DNA from: Vanessa cardui
Lineage: Eukaryota > Arthropoda > Insecta > Lepidoptera > Nymphalidae
Assembly: GCF_905220365.1 (NCBI RefSeq)
Contig: NC_061153.1
Coordinates: 6,096,001 to 6,160,000 of the forward strand
Reading direction: 5' to 3'
DNA length: 64,000 nucleotides
Shown here: piece after piece, positions 23,165 to 33,806 of the stretch
How positions within the stretch are numbered: the stretch's first letter is position 1
Layout of the letters: the number at the start of each line of letters is the position of its first letter
Translations under genes and position numbers: made by a program
The notes under the pieces: model-generated
The model's input: only the letters and a program-made list of their open reading frames with translations
Database searches by the model: none
What the model was told of the DNA's origin: nothing

Positions 23165-23512
23165 GTTCTTACTTACACAATAATAGGTACTAAATTATTT
23201 ATATTATGTGGTGCTTTTATTTGATTATAAATGATATTTTTTAATAAAAATTTGATTGTAACAATAAATATTTTTTATTATTAAATAAATTACATTTATA
23301 GTAAAATTACCTAGACTTGTTCACAATACATTTTTTGTTCTTACTTACAAAATAATACTTAATTATTTATATTACATTATATTTTAATGGTGTTTTTATT
23401 TGATTATAAATGTTAGTGTTTTAATAAAAATTTGGTTGTAATAATAAATATGTTTTATTATTAAATAAATTACATTTATAGTAAAATTACCTAGACTTGT
23501 TCACAATACAAT
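23165..23512. repeat. 172-bp tandem duplication between the convergent Harbinger genes
   Basis: Units 23165-23336 and 23337-23512 both start GTTCTTACTTACA and end with TAGACTTGTTCACAATACA. AT-rich; it lies between the two 3' gene ends. Confidence 0.8.
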
Positions 23513-23614
23513 CAACTTATTAATATTTACAGAAGATAAATTAAGTATAGAGTATAAAAGTTTAATTTATAATTAAGAAAATATAGATTCATATTAAAGC
23601 TTAAAATAATATAA

Positions 23615-25195
23615 CTATATCCTATTCAATAAACAACTCAGCATGGCTCTCCCTTGGATTACTTCACTCTGGCTACCTACAAACACAGTGGATGTGGGAT
23701 CTTGCATCAATGTATCATCCCCATTGTCAAGTGCAGCAGGAAGTGGTTGTGGTGGTGGCAGCCCAGCCTGCAAAGCTATATTGTGTAATACACAACATGC
23801 CATTGTAATTTTGCTAGCTACACGAGGATGATAGTGAAGAACCCTGTCTCTAAGCAAACATCTCCACCTTGCTTTGAGTAATCCAAAACATCGCTCAATG
23901 CAGTTACGGGCTTGCACATGCAATTGAGTGTATCGGTGTTCCCTAGAACCTTCAACTGCATTGAGGATAGGTGTCATAAGCCAAGGGCGTTGTGGATATC
24001 CAGAGTCACCTGAAAATTATTTTTATATATATTTCTAGTCACAATTAAACTCCTATAGTAGTTTAGATCTTTTTATTATTATAAATACATACCTAAGAGC
24101 CATACTTGCTCATTATTTTGATGAAGTTCACGCATATATAATTCAACTCTACTAGAAGACCATATATGTGAATCATGAGTAGCTCCACCAAACTTTGCAT
24201 TTACATTTAAAATTAAAAGATTACTATCACAAACCTGAAAATAAAACCTCTATTAAGACTGATATCTCACTCTAACATGCCATACAATATAAATAATAAT
24301 TATTTTACCATTTGAACATTTAAGGAATGATATCCTTTTCTATTATAAAAAAGATGCTCTTCGTGGTTGGGCTTTACCAAAGCTATATGGGTGCAATCTA
24401 TGCACCCAATTACACCAGGCAGGCCAAATCTTCTTTGGAACCTTGTAAATTAAAATGTTTTGTTTATTACATTTAATTCATAAATTAAATATTGCTACTT
24501 TAAATGCTCACTCTTGTTTTATATATGCTCTGTCTTGTTGTGTTTTCGGAAATTTGATCCATTTTTCCATGATAGCAGAGTGGTTCAAAGCATCAATGAC
24601 TTGTCTTATGCACCGACTAGCTGTCCGTTGGGCAAGATGCTGTGAGACCCCAACAATTCGCTGATAGGATCCTGTTGCTAGGAAACTAAGAGTGCACAAT
24701 ACCTACAAACACACAACAATTAAGGAAATGAAATTTATCATAGTTACGTTAAAAAATATATATCTAATACAATATTATATTGTGGGTAATTTTTATTATT
24801 GTAAAAATATTGTTTATTTTATTATTATATAACTGTAACATAAATAACTGTTGTGGCTGTCTTGAAGAGTCACAGTCTTTATGTTAATTCTGGATATGTT
24901 TTTATTATGATATGTGGTGTGTCCTTAATAAATAAGTAAATTATCAATCTGTAATAAGTAAATTACTTACCTTAACATTGAGGGGAATCTCTTTGGTTCC
25001 TTTTAACGAAGTCTTGTGCCGGAGTTCATGACAAAGAGCTTGAAAGGTTGTTTTGTCTAGCCGAAATTGCTGCACAAATAATGTTGCCGGCATTTCGCGT
25101 ATGTTTTCCATGCACTGACGATTTTTGTCTCTTTTTTGCCGCCTAAGCCACACTTCTTCATTATGAGCACACCACAACATATTTAAAGTATGCAT
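23615..25195 (-). CDS. Harbinger DDE transposase (HARBI1-like), five exons, intact
   Basis: Exons on the minus strand, all with GT-AG sites: 25195-24971, 24702-24512, 24441-24309, 24234-24093 and 24009-23615. The lengths sum to 1086 nt, 362 codons including the stop, matching the usual size. Exon 1 holds MPATLFVQQFRLDKTTFQAL; exon 2 the helix-turn-helix-like ATGSYQRIVGVSQ region; exon 3 VIGCIDCTHIALVKPNHEEH (first Asp); exon 4 KFGGATHDSHIWSSSR (second Asp); exon 5 GDSGYPQRPWL and ARNCIERCFGLLKARW (Glu). The family cuts and pastes DNA at TWA sites together with the Myb-like partner. No stop or frame break was found. Confidence 0.85.
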
Positions 25196-25563
25196 TTTAA
25201 AGTTAATAATAGAAAAAAATAAGTTTAACAAACAAAACACTTGACGATCACCATGTAAGACGCCATTTTTTTAGCGTTAACTATTGAGTGTCTAAGATCG
25301 CTTAGTTATCGATCAAAAAGTTCGAAATCTCTTCGTCCGCGCTTGTCAAAACTGCAACTTGGCTACCATTTAGTATGGAGTTAGCGATTATCGCTGTAGA
25401 AACGATAACATTCAATTCTATCACTTTGAACGATTGTCAACTTGTCTACGACTTTTCTATTCGTTTGTTTTGACCACGTGACTTAGCGTTGAGATGACGT
25501 CATGCCCATACATTTGTTTAGTTTTCTATTAGCGATTACGATTGTAGAATGTCAACTTGGCTA

Positions 25564-25700
25564 AGCCCCCAGGCTCCATCACATTCTCCAGGCGAATACC
25601 AACCACTGCAAAGCGGCCCAGGACTTGCTGGTCCAAACCTTTGCCGAGTGGTTGGTTGACGTGGCGGTTGTCGCCGAGCCTTACTCAGTCCCACGAGTCC
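25564..25700 (+). pseudogene. ORF2 N-terminal remnant of unit B
   Basis: After the Harbinger, the frame reads LQANTNHCKAAQDLLVQTFA then VDVAVVAEPY, the start of an R1-clade endonuclease. ORF2 probably began at ATG 20828-20831, overlapping the ORF1 stop. After EPYSVP it runs straight into 3' untranslated sequence. The rest of endonuclease and RT is deleted. Confidence 0.8.
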
Positions 25701-27956
25701 CACATAACCCGCGGAGTCCCCCCGGACTCGCGGGTATGCGTAAATGCATTCCCCATCGGAAACAAAAAAAAAAAAAAGGTAAGGTTCCCCCTTGGGGTGC
25801 ATGTCAGTCGCCTCCTCGTGGCGCACCCTGGGCAACGGTGTCGACGATCTTTTATCGTCGGCAACGACTAAGACTGACGCGGAGGGCACGTCACGGGTCG
25901 CCCTGGTCCTTCTCTGTTCTCAGAGTGGACTGTGTGCGCGGCCCGGCGGCAATGAAGGAGAGTAAATATGTTTTGTTAATATATTTAAGTAGTCGTAAGT
26001 TATACATATAATATTTAGTGTTTTAATTTTAAGGTGTAAATATTGTATATTTTATTTTACTACCCGAATCCTAAGTGACGACGCAGCACGATGGGATGCA
26101 TGGCCGGAGGGTATTCCGGTCATTACTGCGTCACGCCGGCAGCCCCGGCAAAAATTTTCATTATGAGTGCAACTAAGGAAATATATTCTCCAGGAGGGTG
26201 TCACTCCCTCTCCGATCCGCTTCACGGATCGGACCGTCCCGACGAATCTGGAGGGGACACAGTCGCACTACGGATTTTTCTAACGACCAAACAGCGAGCA
26301 TAACGGACACTGAAACGGAGAGAGAAGGCGTAAGTTTAAGTAGTTTAGTAGGAAAAAATGTAAATATTAATAATTTAGGAGATATAGAGGTGGATGTGGG
26401 CGCCCTGACGGTGCGCACGGGAAATATAGACCCTTGCCTGCTGAAGGAACCTGTGGTCCGGTTGGAACGGCTCTCCGAGTCGGATTCATCGGTCTGCAGC
26501 ATATTTCAGCAGCGGCGACGAAAGGGCGAGAAGAGGTCTCACATGGGAGACAGCTGCTCTGGCTCGGACACCGACGGGAGTCAGCGGCAGGGCAGCAATG
26601 ACACTGGACATTCGGTTAGTAGGTGGTTAAAACCTGCTAACAAAAGGGGACGGGGGAACGGAAATCGTTTCCAGGCGGAGGATTCGCTGGCCGCTTACAG
26701 CGAGGCGGCGAGAAAAGCTTTGGACGAGAGGGTTGCCCGATCGAGGAACCAGCAACCCGTAAGTGCTGAGGACGTGCCGAAGACGTCCGCCGCTCTCGAT
26801 GCAGCCGTTCAGGAGGCGATCGGGGTGGTCATGCAGGTTGCCGACAAATCGGGCAACCTCAAGGGCACTTTTGTGCGAGCCCTGAAGTCAGCTGCCGACA
26901 CCATCAAAGGTGCGGTAGCAGACCTTAGGGCCATGACGATGACGGAGGAGGTTGCGCGCTTAGAGGTGGCTAACGCGCAACTCTCAGGCCAGCTGGCTGA
27001 GCTGAGGCGGGAGGTGGCTCAGATGCGCCAGCAACCACCAACGGATGAAGGCCACATCCAAAAGATGTTGGAGGAGGCGCTACGGTCCAACCGGGAACAG
27101 TTCGCAACTATGCTGAACGCCCGGATGGAAGGAATCGAGCGCCGCCTTCTTCCGGAGCCCCGGCTGCGGCCACCGCTGGCCGCCGACCGGAAGGCAGCGC
27201 AGGCGACAACTGCGGCTGCAAACCCGGCGAGGACGTCCGAGACCGCTGGCGTGGTGGTAGAGCCAGTCAAACTCGGCAAAAAGAAGAAGCGGCCACCAAC
27301 ACTAGCTGCCCAAGAAGCGGCTAATAGAAGGTCGGCTCCAACGACAACACCTGTGGAGCCGAACAACACACCGACGACCTGGAGCGCTGTCGTCGGTAAG
27401 AAGAAGAAGCCGAAGAAGCCGGCCAACAAACCAGTGCAGCAAGCGACCACCAGACCTGCTGCACAAAAGAAGAGGAAACTACGCCCCCCTCGCATGTCTG
27501 TGATCACCATCACGCTCAAACCCGGTGCCGAGGAGAAGGGCGTGAAGTACGAGAACGTCCTGGCGCACGCAAAGAGTCGCATCAAATTGAGTGATGTCGG
27601 CTTGACTGCGGTGCGCTTCAGGACGGCGGCGACAGGAGCGCGCATGCTGGAGATACCGCCAGGCACCAACGAAGCCGAGAAAGCGGCGGATGCCCTGGCG
27701 GAGAAGCTGCGCGAGCTGTTCAGCCCGGACGAGGTCCAGATACACCGTCCGACCAAGTGCGCGGAGCTCAGGGTCCTGGACCTGGACGACTCCGTCACGG
27801 TGGAGGAGGTCGTGGCGTCGGTCGCCGAAGCCGGGGGCTGCACGACCGGAGCCATCAAGCCTGGCATTCTCGCCCGGCACTCGAGCGGCACGGGCTCACT
27901 TTGGGTGAGTTGCCCAGTGACGGCCGTTAAGAAGATCGTGGCGGTCGGTAGGGTTA

Positions 27957-27969
27957 GGGTCGGGTGGGT
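27957..27969 (+). repeat. 13-bp target duplication, left copy
   Basis: GGGTCGGGTGGGT here is repeated exactly at 31122-31134, on either side of the nested element. It directly follows GGGTTA. Confidence 0.9.
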
Positions 27970-30900
27970 CTCTCATTGGGGTGTATTTCTCCCCCAACCG
28001 TCCCCTGGTGGACTTTGAGAGTTTTCTCGGAGTCCTCGCTATGGTGGCCGGCAGAGCGGAGCAACGCCGGGTCCTGGTGGTGGGCGACCTCAACGCCAAG
28101 TCAGTGGTCTGGGGTAACCGATCCACTGACGCGAGGGGCCGCGAGGTGGAGTCGTGGTCGGTGGCGTCAGGCCTGTCCCTTCTGAATAGAGTGACAGTGC
28201 ACACCTGCGTTCGGCGGGAGGGGGGCTCGATCGTGGACCTCGCCTTTGCCGCTCCTTCTCTGGCGACCCATGTTGTGGACTGGCGGGTGGAGCTGGTGGA
28301 GACTCTCTCGGACCACCGATATGTGTGGTTCGACGTCTCCATCCGGGGCTCCCGTGGGGCCCGTACTGGGGGCCAATCACCTTTCCCGAGATGGGAGCTC
28401 ACCCGCTTGGACCAGGAGGCCGCAGGAGAGGCGGCCTTCGTCCAGGATTGGCTCACGCCGCCTGTCGACATCCGTGGTGTCGATGCCGCGGCGGCCCAGC
28501 TGAGGGACTCCTTGACCGAGGTGGGCAATTCCAGCATGCCTCGGTCTCACCGCCCGCCCCCTCGACGAGCCGTGTACTGGTGGTCCGAGGAGTTGGCGAC
28601 GCTCCGGGCCGCCTGCGTGGCGGCCCGCCGTAGAGGCGAAGTCCGTCTTTAAGGCGAAACTCGCCGCCGCCCCAGACCGCGCGAGGTCGGAGATGTTGGA
28701 GGATCTCGACAACGATCCTTTCGGGAGGCCGTACAAGGCGGCGCGGAACAAGCTGCGGCCGTATGGTCCCCCAGTTGCCGAGACTCTCGAGCCGACTCTG
28801 CTGGACGGTGTGGTACAGTCCTTGTTCCCCCCCCGGGACGGTTTCACCCCTCCGCCAATGAGCCCCCCGCGCGATACGGCTCCGACGGTGGAGGAGGTCC
28901 CCCCAGTTACGGAGGAAGAGCTGGAGGAAGCGGTCCTCTGCCTCCGCAGAAAGAAGACGGCCCCAGGACCGGACGGCGTCCCTGCAAAGGTGGTGGCCAT
29001 CGCGGCCTCGCAGATGGGAGCCAGGTTCCGGGACCTTTTCGGAGCGTGTCTGGCGTCCGAGAGGTTCCCGAAACCGTGGAAGGAGGGCCAATTGTGCCTC
29101 CTACGGAAGGAAGGGCGGCCGGTGGACTCCCCCTCGGCATACCGACCCATCGTCTTGCTTGATGAGGTCGGTAAGATGTTCGAGAGGATACTCGCCGCCC
29201 GCCTCAAGAGGCATCTCCGGGGGATTGGCCCAGACCTGTCGGACGCTCAGTTCGGCTTTCGGGCTGAGCGTTCGACGGTCGACGCCCTGTCCCGTCTGAG
29301 AGGGCAGGTGAGAAAGGCGATGGAGGCGGGGACGGGCTTTTGGCTGTGTCTTTTGACATAGCCAACGCTTTCAACTCTGTCCCCCACCCCACCATCCTGG
29401 AGGCCCTCCGTTTTCACGGAGTGCCCCCATATTTGCGGGGCCTCGTGGCCGACTACCTCAAGGACCGTTCGGTCCTCGTCGTCGACAAGACGGGCCGCCT
29501 ACGGCGGTATGGCGTCGAGTCCGGTGTGCCACAGGGTTCCGTCCTAGGACCGCTCCTGTGGAACATCGGGTTCGACTGGCTCCTGAGAGGACGCCTCCCC
29601 CGAGGCACGTCGGTCATTTGCTATGCAGATGACACTCTTCTGACTGCTCGGGGGAGAAACTTCGAGGAGTCGGCCAGCCTGGCCTCGGCGGGAGGATCCT
29701 TGGTGGCGGACAGGATCTCCCGCCTAGGGTTGACGGTGGCGTTGCCCAAGACCGAGGCCGTCTTCTTTCACGGACCTCGGCAACGCCAGCCGCCGGACGC
29801 CCACATACACGTGGCGGGCGTCCCCATTGTGGTGCAGGCCCACATGAAATATCTGGGCCTGATCCTCGACAACAGGTGGCGCTTCGGTCCTCACTTCAGT
29901 GGGCTGTCGACGCGCCTGTTGCGGACCGCGGGAGCCTTCTCCTGGCTCCTCCCAAACCTCGAGGGACCCGGGGATCGATGCCGGCGACTATATGCCGGCA
30001 TACTGAAGAGCATGGCCCTTTACGGAGCTCCGATATGGGCGGACGCGCTCCATAGGAGGGAGAATGCGGCAGCCCTCCGAAGGGCCCAAAGGGCCATTGC
30101 CCAGCGGGTGGCGAGAGCATACCGCACGGTAAGCTTCGCGGCGGCGTGCGCTCTGGCGGGCACTCCTCCTTGGGAGCTCGAGGCGTGGGTGCTCGCCAGA
30201 GTCTACGAGTGGACGGCGGAGCAGCGAGCGCTCGGCCGGTGCCCCGACGGGGCAAAGCGGGAGGCTGTTCGTCAGGGAGCGAGGGTCGCGGTCATCCAGC
30301 ATTGGACGGCGGACCTCGCCTCCGCCACGTTCGGCCGAAGGACCCTGGACGCGATCGGGCCCGTGCTCAGAGATTGGCTCGATCGCTCGCACGGCTCCCT
30401 CTCCTTCCGTCTGGTCCAGGTGCTGTCCGGGCACGGCTGCTTCGGGTCGTACCTGCACCGGATCGGGAGGGAGGAGACCCCATCGTGCCATCAGTGTGGG
30501 GCCGCGGTGGACTCGGCAGAGCACACCCTGGAGGTGTGTCCATCGTGGGCCGAGCGCCGCCGTGAGCTGGTGGCTGTCAGCGGAAGCGACCTCTCGCTCC
30601 CCGGTGTGATCGAGGCCATGTTGGGGAGCGAGGAGTCGTGGGCTGCCGTCGCCTCCTTTTGTGAAGACGTAATGTCACAGAAGGTGGCGGCGGAGCGTGA
30701 GCGCGAGAACGATCCCCTCGCGTCACAGCTCCGCAGAAGGGTAAGGGGCGGAAGGCGGCGCACACGGCGTCCACCTTCGCCCGCCCCTGGGGGAGTGCGG
30801 CGGGCGGGCGGCGCGGGGTCGCCGCCGCCCGCGTCACAACGCACACCTGCCACGACTGGTGATGGTCGTGCGCTCCGGCCATCACAGTGTCCGCCCCCGT

Positions 30901-31121
30901 TCGGGGGGGTGTGAGGGGTCTGCCATAGGGCGGGCGGTCGCCGACGGGGGGCTGGATGCAAACCGGATTCCCAGCCTCCTGTCAGTCAAGTGAAGACGGA
31001 GCGCCGGTGGGGTTTAGTGGGTAGGGGCCTTTTACCGAGTCCCACATAACCCGCGGAGTCCCCCCGGACTCGCGGGTATGCGTAAATGCATTCCCCATCG
31101 GAAACAAAAAAAAAAAAAAAA
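27970..31121 (+). mobile_element. nested 5'-truncated R1-clade copy in unit C ORF1
   Basis: Starts inside the endonuclease domain, runs through RT and a 3' untranslated region of the unit B type (CCATCGGAAAC before poly(A)), and ends in about 17 A at 31121. The exact 13-bp duplication shows it arrived by target-primed reverse transcription. The host reads GGGTTA^GGGTCGGG, so the cleavage equals TTA^GG in telomeric repeats. It is younger than unit C. Confidence 0.9.
27972..30914 (+). pseudogene. ORF2 (endonuclease-RT) of the nested copy, frameshifted
   Basis: Endonuclease C-terminal half: VVGDLNAKSVVWGNRSTD, then LSDHRYVWFDV with the catalytic Asp-His pair. The frame shifts near 28650 and again near 29340. 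RT blocks: KKTAPGPDGVP, YRPIVLLDEVGKMFERIL, FGFRAERSTVDALSRL, SFDIANAFNSVPHP, GVPQGSVLGPLLWNIGFDWL, CYADDTLLTARG and MKYLGLILDNRW. The C-terminal domain has GHGCFGSYLHRIGREETPSC, then CHQCG and HTLEVC, the CCHC finger typical of R1-clade ORF2. The stop is at 30914. The N-terminal endonuclease is missing from insertion, not later deletion. Confidence 0.85.
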
Positions 31122-31134
31122 GGGTCGGGTGGGT
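31122..31134 (+). repeat. 13-bp target duplication, right copy
   Basis: GGGTCGGGTGGGT directly after the poly(A) of the nested element; the host ORF1 continues from here. Confidence 0.9.
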
Positions 31135-31342
31135 GACGGCGCGAGTGCTTTTGCTCGAGTCGCGGCCACATGGGTGCCAAATGTGACAGGGGTGTCGACC
31201 GTAGCCGTTTGTGCTATCGCTGCGGTCAGCCCGATCACAGGGCCCGAGAGTGCACCGCCGCTGACGCAAACTGCATCATTTGCTAAGCGGCCGGTAAGCC
31301 GAGGAAGGGCCCTGAGGAAGCTGGGGGACCGCTCCTGACTCT

Positions 31343-33625
31343 GTGGTGCAAGTCGACCGAGAAGCTGACCGACTCGGCTGTGCGCTGTCCCGCGTCTGCG
31401 ACGCTGCGATGCCGCGGGCCAAACCGCTCCCGCCGCGTCGTCAAGTGTACTGGTGGCGGCCGGAACTCCGCCAACTGCGCAGAGCCTGTGTGGCTGCTCG
31501 CCGCCAGTACGCACGGTGCAGGAGGAGAAGAGTCCGTGACCACAATCTGGAGGCGGCCCTTTACACCGCCTACAGAGAAGCCTGCGTCACCCTGCAGAAA
31601 ACCATATCCCGTGCTAAGGAGGAGGCATGGCGTGAATGGCTGGCGACCCTCGACGCTGATCCGTGGGGCAGACCGTACCGGTTGGTGAGGCAGAAGCTCC
31701 GACCCTGGGCTCCTCCACTCACCAGCACCCTTCAGCCAGACGTCCTGGATAGTGTCGTCGGTGCTCTCTTTCCGGAGCGGGGAGAATTTATACCACCTTC
31801 GATGGCGCCTCTCAGCGATCACGACCAACTCGATCAGGCGTCCCCCGTTACCGAGGCGGAATTATGTGTTGCTGTCGTCAAGCTCGGGTCTAAAAGGACA
31901 GCCCCGGGGCCCGACGGCATTCCAGGACGTGCTCTAGCCATAGTTCTTGGCGAGATGGGCGAGAGCGTCAGGCACCTCTTCTCCGAGTGTCTTGCGCAGG
32001 GTAGGTTCCCCGACAGGTGGAAAACGGGTAGGCTCGTCCTAATCCGCAAGGACGGACGACCGCCCGATCAGCCGTCGGCCTACCGCCCTATAGTGCTGCT
32101 CGACGAGGCGAGCAAGCTTTTTGAGCGCATTATTGCAGCCCGCCTTGTCGCAAGCATGGAGCCGGGACTGAGCGAGCACCAGTTCGGCTTCCGCCCAGGT
32201 CGCTCGACCCTCGACGCTATAGCGAGCTTGAGGGATCTCGCAGAGCAGGAGGTCTCTCAAGGTGGGGTACTGATGGCTGTGTCCTTGGATATTTCCAACG
32301 CCTTTAACACCCTGCCCTGGGAGACGGTAATAGAGGCCTTGCGGTACCATAGAGTGCCCCCATACCTTCGGCAGATCATCGCCGACTACTTCGCGGGCAG
32401 AGCAGTCGCTTACCCGACAAAGGAGAGATGGAGAAGGAAGAGGATGACGTGCGGTGTTCCACAGGGCTCTGTTTTGGGTCCGTTGCTGTGGAACATCGGG
32501 TACGACTGGGTGCTACGCGGGGCCACTCTGCGGGGGGTCAGCGTGACGTGTTACGCCGACGACACCCTCGTGTCGGCCCGCGGTAAAACCCATCGCGAGG
32601 CGACCTATCTCGCCACGGCCGGAGTGGCGCATGCAGTCCACCGCATCCGCGCTCTGGGCCTCGAGGTGGCCTTGCACAAATCCGAGGTTCTTGTTTTTCA
32701 TGGACCTCGGAACGCGCCACCTCAGGGAGCGGCGATAACCATCGGCGGAACTTCCATCACCATCGGGTCGACGATGAAGTACCTGGGACTCGTCCTCGAT
32801 GGCAGGTGGAAGTTCGAGGAGCACTTCCGGCGCTTGGCCCCGAGACTGGTGGCTGCAGCCGGAGCGCTCGGGCGCATTTTGCCCAACATTGGAGGGCCAC
32901 GCAATCCAGCGAGACGCCTTTACATCGGAGTGGTGCGCTCGATGGCGCTGTACGGTGCGCCGATATGGGCGGACGCGCTGAGCGCCCGCAACGTCGCTTC
33001 GCTACGACGTCCGCAGCGGGTGATGGCGCTCAGAGCGGCTCGGGCGTATCGTACGGTGTCTAACACCGCAGCCTGTCTGCTGTCTGCAAGCCCGCCATGG
33101 GACCTCGAGGCCGAGATCAACTCGAGTGTTTACTGGCGGGCCAAGGATGCAAGAGCGGAGGGGAACTCACCCCAAGTCTTACAGTGGAGGAAGGAGGCAC
33201 GACAACGCCTTCTGGAAATGTGGAGGGAACGGCTGCGAGTTCCGGATGCCGGTGGGGATCTCGTGGCGGCCATTCGGCCTGTTCTGAGAGAGTGGGTCGA
33301 GCGCAAACACGGCCCACTCTCCTACCACCTGACGCAGCTCCTGACCGGCCACGGGTGTTTTGGTAAATACCTGTGTGACGTGGTCGGCAGAGAGCCTGCA
33401 CCGACGTGCCACCACTGTGGCAACGAAGCCGTGGACACGGCCGAGCACACGCGCGCAGAGTGCCCAGCCTGGGCGGAGCCTCGCGCAGCCCTGTTCACGG
33501 CTTTTGGACGAGACATTTCGCTTCCGGCCCTAGTGCGCAAGATGGTCGCGAGCGAAGAGGCGTGGGCGGCATTACGAACTTTCAGCGAGGTCGTAATGTC
33601 CGCCAAGGAGAAGGCTGAACGATAG
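31343..33625 (+). CDS. ORF2 of unit C: RT and C-terminal finger, endonuclease deleted
   Basis: An open frame of 760 codons beginning within the linker after the endonuclease (CDAAMPRAKPLPPRRQVYWW), so the start shown is only the edge of the open frame. RT blocks: KRTAPGPDGIPG, YRPIVLLDEASKLFERI, FGFRPGRSTLDAI, AVSLDISNAFNTLPWE, GVPQGSVLGPLLWNIGYDWV, CYADDTLVSARG and MKYLGLVLDGRWKF. The C-terminal finger is CHHCGNEAVDTAEHTRAEC after LLTGHGCFGKYL. It stops at TAG 33625. It would copy element RNA at a nicked telomeric site but lacks the nicking domain, so on its own it cannot choose a target. Catalytic residues are intact. Confidence 0.8.
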   Translation: MVQVDREADRLGCALSRVCDAAMPRAKPLPPRRQVYWWRPELRQLRRACVAARRQYARCRRRRVRDHNLEAALYTAYREACVTLQKTISRAKEEAWREWLATLDADPWGRPYRLVRQKLRPWAPPLTSTLQPDVLDSVVGALFPERGEFIPPSMAPLSDHDQLDQASPVTEAELCVAVVKLGSKRTAPGPDGIPGRALAIVLGEMGESVRHLFSECLAQGRFPDRWKTGRLVLIRKDGRPPDQPSAYRPIVLLDEASKLFERIIAARLVASMEPGLSEHQFGFRPGRSTLDAIASLRDLAEQEVSQGGVLMAVSLDISNAFNTLPWETVIEALRYHRVPPYLRQIIADYFAGRAVAYPTKERWRRKRMTCGVPQGSVLGPLLWNIGYDWVLRGATLRGVSVTCYADDTLVSARGKTHREATYLATAGVAHAVHRIRALGLEVALHKSEVLVFHGPRNAPPQGAAITIGGTSITIGSTMKYLGLVLDGRWKFEEHFRRLAPRLVAAAGALGRILPNIGGPRNPARRLYIGVVRSMALYGAPIWADALSARNVASLRRPQRVMALRAARAYRTVSNTAACLLSASPPWDLEAEINSSVYWRAKDARAEGNSPQVLQWRKEARQRLLEMWRERLRVPDAGGDLVAAIRPVLREWVERKHGPLSYHLTQLLTGHGCFGKYLCDVVGREPAPTCHHCGNEAVDTAEHTRAECPAWAEPRAALFTAFGRDISLPALVRKMVASEEAWAALRTFSEVVMSAKEKAER

Positions 33626-33723
33626 CGGGAGGACGACACCAACTCCCTCCCGTTGCGTCGACGGAGACCTGGTCGACGACGCCGTGACCCTCTAGGCCGG
33701 TTGCCCTGACCTGACTTGACACA

Positions 33724-33806
33724 GCGGCGGCGGACCTTTACATCCGCCGCCGCACAACCCGGACGTGACATAGCGTAGTCGGCAGCGGACCTTTACACCC
33801 GCTGCC
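33724..33806 (+). other. two 3'-UTR hairpins with CTTTACA loops
   Basis: Hairpin 1: arms 33724-33734 and 33743-33753 (11 bp, perfect), loop CCTTTACA. Hairpin 2: arms 33781-33788 and 33799-33806 (8 bp), loop ACCTTTACAC. The same loop on an unrelated stem recurs at 34476-34498 and 35676-35698. Confidence 0.75.

Larger units (their letters stand above)
20846..25561. mobile_element. Harbinger (PIF/Harbinger) DNA transposon, apparently intact genes
   Basis: The left end GCCAAGTTACATTC and right end, complement GCCAAGTTGACATTC, are inverted; similarity continues about 80 bp with gaps (CTACAATCG and TAGAAAAC blocks). TA is present at both junctions (20844-20845, 25562-25563), compatible with a TWA-type target. 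Two convergent genes lie inside: a Myb/SANT-like DNA-binding protein on + (21297-22823) and a DDE transposase on - (25195-23615), the standard two-gene Harbinger layout. Secondary GCCAA-type end motifs lie inside both ends (about 20934 and 25350). It is inserted at the start of ORF2 of unit B. Confidence 0.85.
18427..25777 (+). mobile_element. telomeric R1-clade retroelement, unit B, with nested Harbinger
   Basis: Its 5' end GGTAAGGTTCCCCCTTGG abuts the poly(A) of unit A with no telomeric repeat between. It carries ORF1 (18651-20830), the first 40 or so codons of ORF2 split by a Harbinger insertion (20846-25561), then jumps at about 25690 to the last 90 bp of the 3' end and poly(A). About 3 kb of ORF2 is missing. 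The junction has a repeated GTCCCAC, consistent with deletion at microhomology or template switching. Confidence 0.8.
26164..31290 (+). pseudogene. ORF1 (gag-like) of unit C, interrupted by insertion
   Basis: ATG 26164 opens MSATKEIYSPGGCHSLSD. A 1-nt slip between about 26200 and 26280 moves to the frame running to 27969. Blocks shared with unit B ORF1 include DKSGNLKGTFVRALK, RRLLPEPRLRPPLAADR, LDLDDSVTVEEVVASVAEAG and GAIKPG. The insertion falls in VGRVRVGW, just before the zinc knuckles. After the nested copy the gene resumes with VTARVLLLESRPH and knuckles 2 and 3 (CYRCGQPDHRAREC, CIIC), but the first knuckle has a short deletion and a TAA follows CIIC at about 31286. It is probably an RNA-coating protein of a telomere-targeted element, now broken in four ways. 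Confidence 0.75.

Noticed and set aside
27019..27891. 290-codon minus-strand frame
   Set aside because: Shadow of ORF1 of unit C; low-complexity Ser/Ala/Phe composition and no start context.
28377..29207. Minus-strand frames over the nested telomeric copy
   Set aside because: Antisense to endonuclease-RT coding; the sense motifs are unambiguous.
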